A stretch of 20,191 nt of DNA, taken from positions 1-20,191 of the forward strand of contig JALNVG010000024.1 of the NCBI GenBank assembly GCA_023227685.1, in the 5' to 3' direction. Position numbers and translations under genes: made by a program. How positions within the stretch are numbered: position 1 is the stretch's first letter; each line of letters starts with the position of its first letter. Shown here piece after piece: positions 1 through 7,735 of the stretch. The notes under the pieces were generated by a model. It was not told the DNA's origin. It saw only the letters and a program-made list of their open reading frames with translations, and did no database searches. Origin of the DNA: Bacteroidaceae bacterium (GTDB lineage: Bacteria > Bacteroidota > Bacteroidia > Bacteroidales > Bacteroidaceae).

Positions 1-53
1 GATTCACGAGAACCAACCGGAGCCATGATTTCAAAATCTTTTATATTCATCAT
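1..53 (-). CDS. U32-family (peptidase U32 / RNA hydroxylation) protein, N-terminus only
   Basis: Only the first 17 codons lie in the window. They read MMNIKDFEIMAPVGSRE, then run off the left edge. The stretch E-I-M-A-P-V-G-S matches the conserved start of the U32 family (usual form ELLAPAGS). This family was named as collagenase-like peptidases, but the studied bacterial members RlhA and TrhP act in hydroxylation of rRNA or tRNA bases. Two ATG codons are adjacent (53-51 and 50-48), so the start is uncertain by one codon. The gene is divergent from dusB, and a TAnnTTTG element lies 24 nt upstream. Family assignment rests on very few residues; the subfamily cannot be told. Confidence 0.7.
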   Translation of the reverse strand, partial: MMNIKDFEIMAPVGSRE

Positions 54-76
54 CTTCTTTCGTGTGTTGAAAGCTA

Positions 77-84
77 CAAAGGTA
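77..84 (-). promoter_or_regulatory. -7 promoter element for the U32 gene
   Basis: The minus strand reads TACCTTTG, an exact match to the Bacteroidetes -7 consensus TAnnTTTG. A TTTTG lies about 23 nt upstream, slightly further than the usual 19-21 nt. Transcription would start near position 70, giving a short leader before the ATG at 53. Confidence 0.6.
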
Positions 85-96
85 GACTTTTTTCTG

Positions 97-104
97 TATT
101 TTTG
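97..104 (+). promoter_or_regulatory. -7 promoter element for dusB
   Basis: The plus strand reads TATTTTTG, matching TAnnTTTG, 30 nt before the dusB ATG. No good -33 element is seen at the expected distance, so this is weaker than the opposing promoter at 77-84. The two would share one 80-bp divergent promoter region. Confidence 0.4.
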
Positions 105-134
105 TACCAAAATAACTCAAATAGTTGATAAGAC

Positions 135-1142
135 ATGCAAATAGGCCAAATAGATTTCGGTGAGCAACCCGTTTTCCTTGCTCCCATGGAGGACGTAACA
201 GATCCTGCTTTTCGTTTAATGTGCAAAAGATTCGGAGCCGATATGGTATACACAGAATTCATATCGAGCGATGCGCTGATACGCTCTATTGATAAAACCA
301 TCCAAAAACTAATCATTAGCAACGAAGAGCGTCCCGTCGCCATTCAAATTTACGGAAAAGATACCGAGGCCATGGTTGAAGCTGCAAAAATTGCCGAACA
401 GGCTGGCCCTGATATATTGGATATCAACTTCGGATGTCCCGTAAAAAAAGTAGCAAAAAAAGGTGCCGGTGCCGGCCTATTACAAAATATCCCCAAAATG
501 CTTGAGATCACGAGTGCTATTGTTAATGCAGTAAAAATACCTGTTACTGCAAAAACACGTCTCGGATGGGATGACGATCATAAAATTATTGTTGAACTAG
601 CCGAACAACTACAAGATTGCGGCATTTCCGCCTTAACAATTCATGGCAGAACACGTGCACAAATGTATACAGGAGAAGCTGACTGGACACTTATCGGTGA
701 AGTAAAAAAGAATCCTCGCATGCATATACCTATTATAGGTAATGGAGATATCACTACCCCAAAAATTGCCAAAGAATGTTTTGACAAATATGGCGTGGAT
801 GCCATCATGATAGGTCGCGCCAGTTTCGGACGTCCATGGATATTTAAAGAAGTAAAGCATTATCTTAAAACAGGAGAAGAACTGCCTCCTTTCACTTTTG
901 AATGGAAAATGAATGTACTACACCAAGAAGTCATTGATAGTGTAAATTTGCTTGACGAACGCCGCGGCATTCTTCATGTACGTCGGCATCTTGCCGCAAG
1001 CCCTCTTTTTAAGGGTATCCCGAATTTCCGTGACACAAGAATTGCGATGCTTAGGGCTGAAACAAAAGAAGAACTTTTCGAAATATTCGACAAAATACAA
1101 GAATCGGACATTGTCAACAACGAATTAAAAGAATCAAGATAA
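135..1142 (+). CDS. dusB: tRNA-dihydrouridine synthase, DusB type
   Basis: 335 aa. An FMN-dependent, NADPH-using enzyme that reduces specific uridines of tRNA to dihydrouridine. The TIM-barrel start FLAPMEDVTDPAFR (residues 14-27) binds FMN. The active-site stretch DINFGCPVKKVAKKGAGAGLL places the catalytic cysteine at C101, the same setting as C100 of E. coli DusB. HGRTRAQMYTG, then PIIGNGDI, then DAIMIGRASFGRPWIF follow in the usual order, the last being the flavin phosphate site. Length is normal for the family (about 320-340 aa). The start is the first ATG after the promoter region, with no clear Shine-Dalgarno site. It is divergent from a U32-family gene that may also act on RNA, and it ends 4 nt from the convergent PAP2 gene. 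The Dus family is certain; DusB rather than another Dus class is inferred from the motifs. Confidence 0.93.
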   Translation: MQIGQIDFGEQPVFLAPMEDVTDPAFRLMCKRFGADMVYTEFISSDALIRSIDKTIQKLIISNEERPVAIQIYGKDTEAMVEAAKIAEQAGPDILDINFGCPVKKVAKKGAGAGLLQNIPKMLEITSAIVNAVKIPVTAKTRLGWDDDHKIIVELAEQLQDCGISALTIHGRTRAQMYTGEADWTLIGEVKKNPRMHIPIIGNGDITTPKIAKECFDKYGVDAIMIGRASFGRPWIFKEVKHYLKTGEELPPFTFEWKMNVLHQEVIDSVNLLDERRGILHVRRHLAASPLFKGIPNFRDTRIAMLRAETKEELFEIFDKIQESDIVNNELKESR

Positions 1143-1146
1143 ACGT

Positions 1147-2097
1147 TTACCTTAAAAAACGCTTATACAACAAAGACGCTACGTAATACATCAAAAAAGC
1201 AGAAAAGAAACCAACGATAGCATCAATAGCATAATGTGCTTGTATATAAACCGTTGCTGCGCATAATAACACATAAATAGGAGCAAGACAGAAAAAGAAA
1301 TTCTTATTTGCCCGCCAAGCTATAATCATCAATATCGTCGAAATACCAACATGAGAGCTGGGAAACGCTGCCGTAGGACGTTCACCTACTTGCTGCGAAG
1401 CATCAACAAGACTATAAAAAAATCCTTGTTGATAACCGGGACCTGACGATAATTGGGGATGAAGATTAAAATAATGACCGATAGCAACAAAATTCCCGTG
1501 TATCGCATTATCAAATCCGATAGCAGGAAAATAAAATTGCGGACCGGCTACAGGAACAAATATATATATTAAATAATAAAGGAAAAAGGCACAAGTGATA
1601 ATAAAAGCAGCTTTTTCAAACCAGCCGTATCGACGAATGAAGATGAATATCATCACTGAAGCAATCATCGGGTAATAAAAGAAATAACCCATATTGAAAG
1701 CCTCACTAACTAACAGCCGAGGATAAGCATTGCTAAACCAAATAGATGGTTGCCCATTAAAAACAAATTGTTCGATTGAAGCAAAAATATGATCCAGATT
1801 TTCGAAATGGCGATTAAATTCAAAGGTATCGGGGTACCAATAGGATAATAGTCCCATCTGAACTACAATACGAAGCAATGCCGTAAACCTGCAAGGATAA
1901 AGACGGAAAACATACATGAGTAAAAAAGTAGCCACGACAATATAAGCACGACCCACCAACATCTCACCGGGATGCTGTAATTCTCGGAACATACAAAAAA
2001 TAATAATTGTTGTAAGCGCTGTATAAATCAGCGTCACTTTCTCAACGGCATATAATCCTTGAGGTCGTTCTGTTTTTTTTAAAATGTTTATCCACAT
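1147..2097 (-). CDS. PAP2-family integral membrane phosphatase/phosphotransferase (inositol-phosphorylceramide-synthase-like)
   Basis: 316 aa, strongly hydrophobic, with roughly six membrane segments. The PAP2 catalytic motifs are at the C-terminal end: RPTAAFPSSH (residues 240-249, the PSSH motif with H249) and HYAID (288-292), the second catalytic His/Asp pair. GPQFYFP (185-191) precedes them, as in the PAP2_3 group that includes the Aur1-like inositol phosphorylceramide synthases. The family removes phosphate from, or transfers lipid head groups between, membrane lipids. A role in sphingolipid or lipid-phosphate metabolism is plausible in Bacteroidales but is inference only. It is the last gene of an operon with an upstream epimerase (19-nt gap) and a cation transporter, and its stop codon lies 4 nt from that of the convergent dusB. 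Substrate unknown. Confidence 0.85.
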   Translation of the reverse strand: MWINILKKTERPQGLYAVEKVTLIYTALTTIIIFCMFRELQHPGEMLVGRAYIVVATFLLMYVFRLYPCRFTALLRIVVQMGLLSYWYPDTFEFNRHFENLDHIFASIEQFVFNGQPSIWFSNAYPRLLVSEAFNMGYFFYYPMIASVMIFIFIRRYGWFEKAAFIITCAFFLYYLIYIFVPVAGPQFYFPAIGFDNAIHGNFVAIGHYFNLHPQLSSGPGYQQGFFYSLVDASQQVGERPTAAFPSSHVGISTILMIIAWRANKNFFFCLAPIYVLLCAATVYIQAHYAIDAIVGFFSAFLMYYVASLLYKRFLR

Positions 2098-2116
2098 AAA
2101 TTCAAAGCCTGTTTCT

Positions 2117-3124
2117 TTATAGCCATCCTTCTTTTAAATACCAAGCAATGGTTTCATGTACACCCTTTCCCAACTGATACTTCGGCAAATATCCCAACTC
2201 TTTTTTTGCTGAAGAGATATCACAACGCCAATTTCTCTGTTTCATAATCTTGTATTTATCAGCATTTAATGTACTACTTTTTTTAGAACATTTAGCAATA
2301 AATTCAGCCGACAAAGATACTATTTTTAAGATAAATAAAGGACATTTCAAATGAATAACAAATGGATTACCTAATTCTTTTTGTATCAAGTTTGAAAAAG
2401 CACGACTTTGATATACTTCCCCGTCCGTCAAAAAATACATTTTGCCACTAACTTGTTTATCAATAGCAAGAAAAATAGCATTCACAAGGTCTTTCACATA
2501 AATAAAAGTCAAATCCTGCTGTTTGTAACCTACCGCAAAATCAATATGGCTACGTATGGACTTTGCCATCAAATAATAATCTTTTTCCCTCGGTCCATAA
2601 ACACCCGTGGGACGAAAAATTACATAATTCAACCCTGATTCGTTACAAATATATTGTTCTGACTTCCACTTACTAACACCATATGCCGTATTAGGTTGAG
2701 GAACATCATTATCATCAATAGGTAAATAATCACTTTCATGAAGCGGACCGCAAACGCTGAGTGAACTCATATATATGAACTGTTTCGGAACCATATCAAG
2801 TGCCTTCAGTGTTTCAATAAAGCAACGTGTCTGGAGGTAATTCACCCGCTCAAAATCTTTTTTATCAATACATTTGGTTACTCCGGCCAAATGAACCACA
2901 TAATCAAACTTGCCTTCAATATCTTTATGCGCCTGTAATTGAGCTTTTAAACGGTCGGGGTGAGAAAAATCAAGTTCCTGAAAATGGATTAACGGATTAC
3001 ATAGATACTTCTTGCTACTGGAAGAACGAACGCCCGCCCAAGTTTGAAAAGAACGGTTCAACGCTTCTTCAACAATAAAACTACCTATAAATCCACTAGC
3101 ACCTGTAATTAAAATACTTTCCAT
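2117..3124 (-). CDS. NAD(P)-dependent sugar epimerase/dehydratase (extended SDR)
   Basis: 335 aa. The N-terminal Rossmann fold has the glycine motif TGASGFIG (residues 7-14). HLAGVT (78-83) follows, and the catalytic pair of the extended short-chain dehydrogenase/reductase family is Y148-x3-K152 in TAYGVSKWKSE, with serines at 120-123 in YMSSLS. RPTGVYGPRE (171-180) is the usual substrate-side motif. Members oxidise or epimerise nucleotide sugars, or act as hydroxysteroid/flavonol-type reductases; the substrate cannot be told here. The ATG shares one base with the TAA of the upstream cation transporter (TAATG), suggesting translational coupling. The PAP2 gene follows after 19 nt. This is not a canonical galE: the partners do not indicate capsule or LPS synthesis. 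Confidence 0.88.
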   Translation of the reverse strand: MESILITGASGFIGSFIVEEALNRSFQTWAGVRSSSSKKYLCNPLIHFQELDFSHPDRLKAQLQAHKDIEGKFDYVVHLAGVTKCIDKKDFERVNYLQTRCFIETLKALDMVPKQFIYMSSLSVCGPLHESDYLPIDDNDVPQPNTAYGVSKWKSEQYICNESGLNYVIFRPTGVYGPREKDYYLMAKSIRSHIDFAVGYKQQDLTFIYVKDLVNAIFLAIDKQVSGKMYFLTDGEVYQSRAFSNLIQKELGNPFVIHLKCPLFILKIVSLSAEFIAKCSKKSSTLNADKYKIMKQRNWRCDISSAKKELGYLPKYQLGKGVHETIAWYLKEGWL

Positions 3125-4023
3125 TATTTTTTCGGTTCAACATGAATATTAATAATCGTATTCTGCCCAAATATTCCACGAATCTTACGCTCCAAGGCCG
3201 AAGATATGGCATGCGCCTCGCTAAGAGGAATATTCCCATCCATACGTACGTGAACCTCAATAGCATAATAACTACCGATACGACGCGTACGGAGATGATG
3301 CGGATCAGAAACACCGGGAAAAGAAGTCAACGCTTTCATTATTTCCTCTTCTACCGTATCGGGAAGAGACTGCTCTAACAATTCACCTATGCAGGGGATA
3401 AGCAGCAAAACAGAAAGACGTATGATCAAAATACTGACAACAACAGCTGCAATAGGATCTAACACACGCCAATGCTCTCCAAAAAGGATGGCACCGCCAA
3501 TACCAAGAGCCGTACCAATAGAAGAAAATGCATCACTACGATGATGCCAAGCATTAGCTACAACCGGCTGCGAATTCAAAATTTTTCCTTTTTTTATTGT
3601 ATATCTATAAAGCCATTCTTTCAAAATAATAGAAAATAAGGCCACAATAAAAGCGATCATACCGGGTGCCTTTATCGGACTGCCCATGGCAAACTTATAA
3701 ATAGAAAGAGAACCATCGAAAAAGATACCAAGACCAACTGCAAACAAAGCCAAGCCAATAATAACGGTAGCCATCGTTTCGTACTTACCATGACCGTAAT
3801 CATGACCTTTGTCCTGCGGTTTACTTGAAATACTTGAAAAAACAAGTACGATCAAATCGGTAATGAAATCTGAAAAAGAATGAATAGCATCGGCAAGCAT
3901 AGCTGCACTGTTCCCTACAAAAGCAGCAAAAAATTTGATAATTAGGAGGAATAGATTAACCAAACTTCCTAATATAGTAACTTTGAATATACCTCGTTCA
4001 CGAGAAGACATTTTACTATACAT
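3124..4023 (-). CDS. Cation diffusion facilitator (CDF) family divalent metal exporter
   Basis: 299 aa from the ATG at 4023; a second in-frame ATG at 4011 is equally possible. It exports Zn2+ or a related divalent metal using the proton gradient. The first metal-site helix carries LADAIHSFSD (D45, H48, D52), and the partner helix WHHRSDAFSS provides H160 and D164, the two halves of the transport site. GHDYGHGKYE (73-82) is the family loop signature. About six membrane helices precede a cytoplasmic dimerisation domain (about 215-299). The reading frame stays open to 4209, but those extra 62 codons would overlap the divergent rnr gene and its promoter region, so I reject the longer start. It is first in an operon with the epimerase (1-base overlap) and PAP2 genes. 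The metal is not determined by the sequence. Confidence 0.9.
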   Translation of the reverse strand: MYSKMSSRERGIFKVTILGSLVNLFLLIIKFFAAFVGNSAAMLADAIHSFSDFITDLIVLVFSSISSKPQDKGHDYGHGKYETMATVIIGLALFAVGLGIFFDGSLSIYKFAMGSPIKAPGMIAFIVALFSIILKEWLYRYTIKKGKILNSQPVVANAWHHRSDAFSSIGTALGIGGAILFGEHWRVLDPIAAVVVSILIIRLSVLLLIPCIGELLEQSLPDTVEEEIMKALTSFPGVSDPHHLRTRRIGSYYAIEVHVRMDGNIPLSEAHAISSALERKIRGIFGQNTIINIHVEPKK

Positions 4024-4047
4024 AAATAATTCATTGATAAATAACTG

Positions 4048-4055
4048 CAAATGTA
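4048..4055 (-). promoter_or_regulatory. -7 promoter element for the CDF-epimerase-PAP2 operon
   Basis: The minus strand reads TACATTTG, matching TAnnTTTG, 25 nt upstream of the ATG at 4023. No convincing -33 element is visible. Its position supports the short start of the CDF protein. Confidence 0.45.
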
Positions 4056-4065
4056 CAAGAAATAC

Positions 4066-4096
4066 TTGAATTATTAATAATTTATTGCTTACTTTG
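4066..4096 (+). promoter_or_regulatory. Possible rnr promoter
   Basis: A TTG at 4066-4068 lies 20 nt upstream of TTACTTTG (4089-4096), which differs from TAnnTTTG at one fixed position. Transcription would start about 20 nt before the rnr ATG. The spacing is right but the -7 element is imperfect. Confidence 0.35.
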
Positions 4097-4123
4097 TAAG
4101 TTAACAATTTAAAGAACTCCGTC

Positions 4124-6268
4124 ATGATGAAAAAAAAAGAGAAAGAAGCCAGTAAAAGAATTAACAAAAAAGAGCTTGCTGATATTGTAAGTGATTTTTT
4201 TCGTTCCAAAACAAATGAAACACTAAATTTGGAATATATCTTTTCGGAGTTGAATCTTACCAGTCATCCCCAAAAAATGCTTTGCATTGATATAATACAC
4301 ACGCTGCTTGACGACGACCGAATTATAGAAATCAGCAAAAACAAATTTCGTATTAATAACCACGGAACGATGATGACCGGTATATTTCAACGCAAAAGTA
4401 ATGGAAAAAACTCTTTCATTCCCGAAGGCGAAGGCGAACCGATCTTTGTAGCCGAACGTAATTCAGCTCACGCCATGAATAATGACAAGGTTGAAATTGC
4501 TTTTTTTGCCAAAAGAAAAAACAAAGAAGCCGAAGGTGAAGTCGTTAAAATCATCGAGCACGCCAATGATACTTTTGTAGGTAAACTGCAAGTCGGTAAA
4601 TCGTATGCCTTCTTAGTTACCGAAAGCCGAAAATTGGCTAACGACATCTTCATCCCGAAAGAAAACCTAAAAGGTGGCAAATCCGGTGATAAAGCTTTGG
4701 TAAAAGTAACCGAATGGCCCGAAGAAGCCAAAAACCCTATAGGAGAAGTCATTGATATCTTAGGACAAACCGGCCAAAATGATACCGAAATGAATGCCAT
4801 CCTTGCCGAATACGGATTGCCCTATGTTTATCCTCAAGCTGTAGAAAAAGCTGCTGATAAGATTCCGGCAGAAATCAATCCCAAAGAAATAGCCAAACGC
4901 GAAGACTTCCGTAATGTAACAACATTTACCATCGATCCTAAAGATGCAAAAGACTTTGATGACGCCCTCTCTATTCGCCCTTTAAAAGATAATCTTTGGG
5001 AAGTCGGGATTCATATAGCCGATGCAACCTATTATGTACAAGAAGACGGAATCATTGACAAGGAAGCCGTTAAACGTGCTACATCCGTCTACTTGGTTGA
5101 CCGAACTATCCCCATGCTGCCCGAACGACTATGCAATAATCTTTGTTCTTTAAGGCAAGACGAGGAGAAATTAACATTCTCAGTCATTTTCGATATTGAC
5201 ATTAAAGGAAACATCAAAAAGACACATATCGCTCACACCGTAATCAAATCCAACCGTAGATTTGCCTACGAAGAAGTGCAAGAGATCCTTGATAAAAAAG
5301 AAGGTCTATTTAAAGATGAATTAATTACATTAGATACCATAGCCAAAGCTTTGCGTCAGAAACGTTTCAAAGCAGGTGCTATTAACTTTGACCGTTTCGA
5401 AGTAAAATTCGAACTGGACGAGAAAGGCAAACCAATTAGCGTTTACTTCAAAACATCTACTGATGCCAATAAACTGGTTGAGGAATTCATGTTAATAGCC
5501 AATAGGGCAGTAGCTGAAAAGATTGGAAAAGTACCTTCCAACACAAAACCTAAAGTATTTCCATATCGTATACATGAGATACCGAATCCAGAAAAGCTTG
5601 AAAATCTTTCGCAATTTATCGCTCGTTTCGGTTATAAAGTACGCACAACCGGAACTAAAGCTGATATATCAAAATCCATTAATCACATGCTTGATGATGT
5701 ACAAGGAAAGAAAGCTCAGAACCTTATCGAGACGATAGCTATCCGCTCCATGCAAAAGGCTCGCTACTCAACAGAGAATATCGGACACTACGGATTAGCT
5801 TTTGATTATTACACACATTTTACTTCACCGATTCGTAGATACCCCGATATGATGGTTCACCGACTACTCACCAAATATATGGACGGGGGAAGAAGTGCAT
5901 CACAAAAGAAATACGAAGATTTATGCGACCATTGCTCTGAAATGGAACAAATAGCAGCCAATGCAGAACGCTCATCTGTAAAATACAAGCAAGTAGAATA
6001 TATGAGTGAACGATTGGGACAAATTTATGATGGCGTAATTTCCGGCGTAACCGAATGGGGACTATACGTAGAGCTCAATGAAAACAAATGTGAAGGCATG
6101 ATACCTACACGTAATCTTGATGATGACTATTACGAATTTGATGAAAAGAACTATTGTCTGCGTGGACGTCGTAAACACAAAGTTTATAGTTTGGGTGACG
6201 CCATAACTATTCGCGTAGCACGCGCCGATCTGGAAAAGAAACAATTGGATTATGAATTGATATCATAA
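4124..6268 (+). CDS. rnr: Ribonuclease R (3'-5' exoribonuclease, RNB family)
   Basis: 714 aa. It degrades structured RNA from the 3' end, including rRNA and mRNA fragments. Order of domains: a basic N-terminal helix-turn-helix segment (about 1-80), two cold-shock OB folds (about 85-235), the RNB catalytic domain (about 255-590) and a C-terminal S1 domain (about 630-713). The active-site stretch TIDPKDAKDFDDA gives D271, D277, D279 and D280, matching the four metal-binding aspartates of E. coli RNase R. GIHIADATYYV, RTIPMLPERLCNNLCSL and HFTSPIRRYPDMMVHR are the other family blocks. It lacks the long lysine-rich tail of the E. coli protein. Two ATG codons are adjacent (4124 and 4127), so the start is uncertain by one codon. 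It is divergent from the CDF gene and probably co-transcribed with the NimA-like gene 28 nt downstream. Confidence 0.95.
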   Translation: MMKKKEKEASKRINKKELADIVSDFFRSKTNETLNLEYIFSELNLTSHPQKMLCIDIIHTLLDDDRIIEISKNKFRINNHGTMMTGIFQRKSNGKNSFIPEGEGEPIFVAERNSAHAMNNDKVEIAFFAKRKNKEAEGEVVKIIEHANDTFVGKLQVGKSYAFLVTESRKLANDIFIPKENLKGGKSGDKALVKVTEWPEEAKNPIGEVIDILGQTGQNDTEMNAILAEYGLPYVYPQAVEKAADKIPAEINPKEIAKREDFRNVTTFTIDPKDAKDFDDALSIRPLKDNLWEVGIHIADATYYVQEDGIIDKEAVKRATSVYLVDRTIPMLPERLCNNLCSLRQDEEKLTFSVIFDIDIKGNIKKTHIAHTVIKSNRRFAYEEVQEILDKKEGLFKDELITLDTIAKALRQKRFKAGAINFDRFEVKFELDEKGKPISVYFKTSTDANKLVEEFMLIANRAVAEKIGKVPSNTKPKVFPYRIHEIPNPEKLENLSQFIARFGYKVRTTGTKADISKSINHMLDDVQGKKAQNLIETIAIRSMQKARYSTENIGHYGLAFDYYTHFTSPIRRYPDMMVHRLLTKYMDGGRSASQKKYEDLCDHCSEMEQIAANAERSSVKYKQVEYMSERLGQIYDGVISGVTEWGLYVELNENKCEGMIPTRNLDDDYYEFDEKNYCLRGRRKHKVYSLGDAITIRVARADLEKKQLDYELIS

Positions 6269-6296
6269 TCCGGAAAAAGCAAAAGCTTATTTATAG

Positions 6297-6776
6297 ATGA
6301 AAACTTTGACGATAGAAGACAATCAACAAATAGCGACTATTATTCAAGGCTGTGATACTTGTTTTGTGGGCCTCACCGATTTAGAAGATAATCCGTATGT
6401 ACTGCCAATGTCTTTCGGATATGCAGACGGAGTGATCTATCTTCATTCGGGCCCCGAAGGAAGTAAGTTGGAAATGCTTGAGCACAATCCAAAAGTTTGC
6501 ATCACCTTTTGCTCACCCGGGCAACTGACTTACCAACACCCCGAAATGGCATGCAGTTACAGCATGCATTCGGAAAGTGTAATATGTCGTGGCATAGTTC
6601 ATTTCATCGAAGAAATAAATGAGAAACGCCGGATAATGAATATCATTATGCATCACTACACCGATAATAAATACGGATATAGCGAACCGGCCATTGCATA
6701 TGTAAAGATTTGGCAAGTAGATATCACACAGATGAGCGCCAAAGCTTTTGGAAGAAAAAGAGATGAACTTAAATAA
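6297..6776 (+). CDS. NimA-like pyridoxamine 5'-phosphate oxidase-related flavin-binding protein
   Basis: 159 aa. A small split-barrel protein of the pyridoxamine-phosphate-oxidase-related group. The blocks PYVLPMSFGYADGVIYLHSGPEGSKLEML (residues 33-61), VCITFC (67-72), SVICRGIVHFIEE (94-106) and the C-terminal VDITQMSAKAFGRKR (141-155) are laid out as in the Nim/NimA-like proteins, which bind FMN or a related cofactor as dimers. True Nim proteins are linked to 5-nitroimidazole resistance in Bacteroides. Many chromosomal relatives have no such role, and the sequence alone does not show resistance here. It lies 28 nt downstream of rnr in the same direction and is followed by a small hairpin before the convergent lgt. 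The family is fairly sure, the function unknown. Confidence 0.82.
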   Translation: MKTLTIEDNQQIATIIQGCDTCFVGLTDLEDNPYVLPMSFGYADGVIYLHSGPEGSKLEMLEHNPKVCITFCSPGQLTYQHPEMACSYSMHSESVICRGIVHFIEEINEKRRIMNIIMHHYTDNKYGYSEPAIAYVKIWQVDITQMSAKAFGRKRDELK

Positions 6777-6792
6777 TTCTGTAAAAACAGAA
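6777..6792 (+). terminator. Weak intrinsic terminator between the NimA-like gene and lgt
   Basis: A 6-bp stem TTCTGT / ACAGAA with an AAAA loop starts just after the NimA-like stop codon. It is followed on the plus strand by a T-rich tract (6796-6811, with breaks). The stem is short and AT-rich, so efficiency is doubtful. It sits 3 nt from the lgt stop codon and might serve both directions. Confidence 0.4.
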
Positions 6793-6795
6793 ATG

Positions 6796-7695
6796 TTATT
6801 TTTCTTTTTTCCTTCCGTAAAAAAACAAGAAATATACTCCTATAATAACAAAAGGAATACTAAGCAATTGCCCCATATTTAAAATCATATTTGCCTCAAA
6901 GTTCTCTTGATCTGCTTTAACAAATTCAACAAAAAAGCGGAAAACAAAGATATAGGTTAAGCAAAAGCCAAAATAAAACCCACGACGAATTTTAAAACTT
7001 TTATGTCTGTATATATACGCCATAATAAGAAATAAAATGAAATAAGCTATTGCTTCATATAATTGTCCGGGATGCCTTGGCTGCATATCCACTCTTTCAA
7101 ATATAAATGCCCACGGAACAGTAGTCACATTACCGATAATTTCGGAATTCATCAAATTGGCCAAACGAATACAGCACGCAGTGACGGGAGTTGCTACGGC
7201 GATCATATCGAGAATATCCATATAATGAATCTTCGTCTTACGGCAATAAAGGATTATAGCGATAATTAAACCCAATGTACCACCATGACTTGCCAATCCC
7301 TGATAACCGGTAAATGCCCAATGTCCCTTAAAAAGGCTCAATAAAGGATAGAATATTCCCCACTGATGATTAAGAGAATTCATATCCGGTAGAAACTTAA
7401 TAGGTAAAACTATTTCCCAAACATGATAAATATTATGAAGGAAATAAGCGGGGTCGTAAAGCAAACAGTGTCCTAATCGTGCACCGACTAAAATACCGAA
7501 GAAACAGTAAAAGAATAACGGCTCGAATTTCTTTTCTTCTATTTTTCTATCATGAAATTCTTTATGAACAATAAGGTAAGCAAAGAAAATACCCACAGCC
7601 CATAGTAGGCCGTAATAACGGATAGGTATACCGAATAAGTTAAACAACTCGGGATTCGGGTTCCAATGGATATATAAGAGCAGCAGGTCATTCAT
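6796..7695 (-). CDS. lgt: Prolipoprotein diacylglyceryl transferase
   Basis: 299 aa. It transfers diacylglycerol from phosphatidylglycerol to the lipobox cysteine of prolipoproteins in the inner membrane, the first step of lipoprotein maturation. Seven or so hydrophobic segments are seen. Family residues are recognisable although diverged: G71-A-R73-L-G, ASHGG (135-139, the essential His loop), IRLANLMNSEIIG (176-188, in place of the usual GRxGNFxNGE signature, keeping R177 and N183) and RHPGQLYE (207-214). This looser signature fits Bacteroidetes Lgt proteins. The gene is co-directional with ychF, 40 nt downstream of its stop, with no terminator between, so read-through from ychF is likely. 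The NimA-like gene converges on it. Confidence 0.92.
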   Translation of the reverse strand: MNDLLLLYIHWNPNPELFNLFGIPIRYYGLLWAVGIFFAYLIVHKEFHDRKIEEKKFEPLFFYCFFGILVGARLGHCLLYDPAYFLHNIYHVWEIVLPIKFLPDMNSLNHQWGIFYPLLSLFKGHWAFTGYQGLASHGGTLGLIIAIILYCRKTKIHYMDILDMIAVATPVTACCIRLANLMNSEIIGNVTTVPWAFIFERVDMQPRHPGQLYEAIAYFILFLIMAYIYRHKSFKIRRGFYFGFCLTYIFVFRFFVEFVKADQENFEANMILNMGQLLSIPFVIIGVYFLFFYGRKKEK

Positions 7696-7735
7696 CTTTT
7701 TTAATTTTATACTTTAATATTTCAGTTCTATATGA

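Noticed and set aside
4024..4209. A 62-codon N-terminal extension of the CDF protein
   Set aside because: It would overlap the start of divergent rnr and run through both promoters; family homology begins after the ATG at 4023.
6297..6776. Acquired nitroimidazole-resistance gene (nim)
   Set aside because: No insertion sequence or composition change is next to it, and it sits in a core operon-like setting; only a family resemblance can be claimed.
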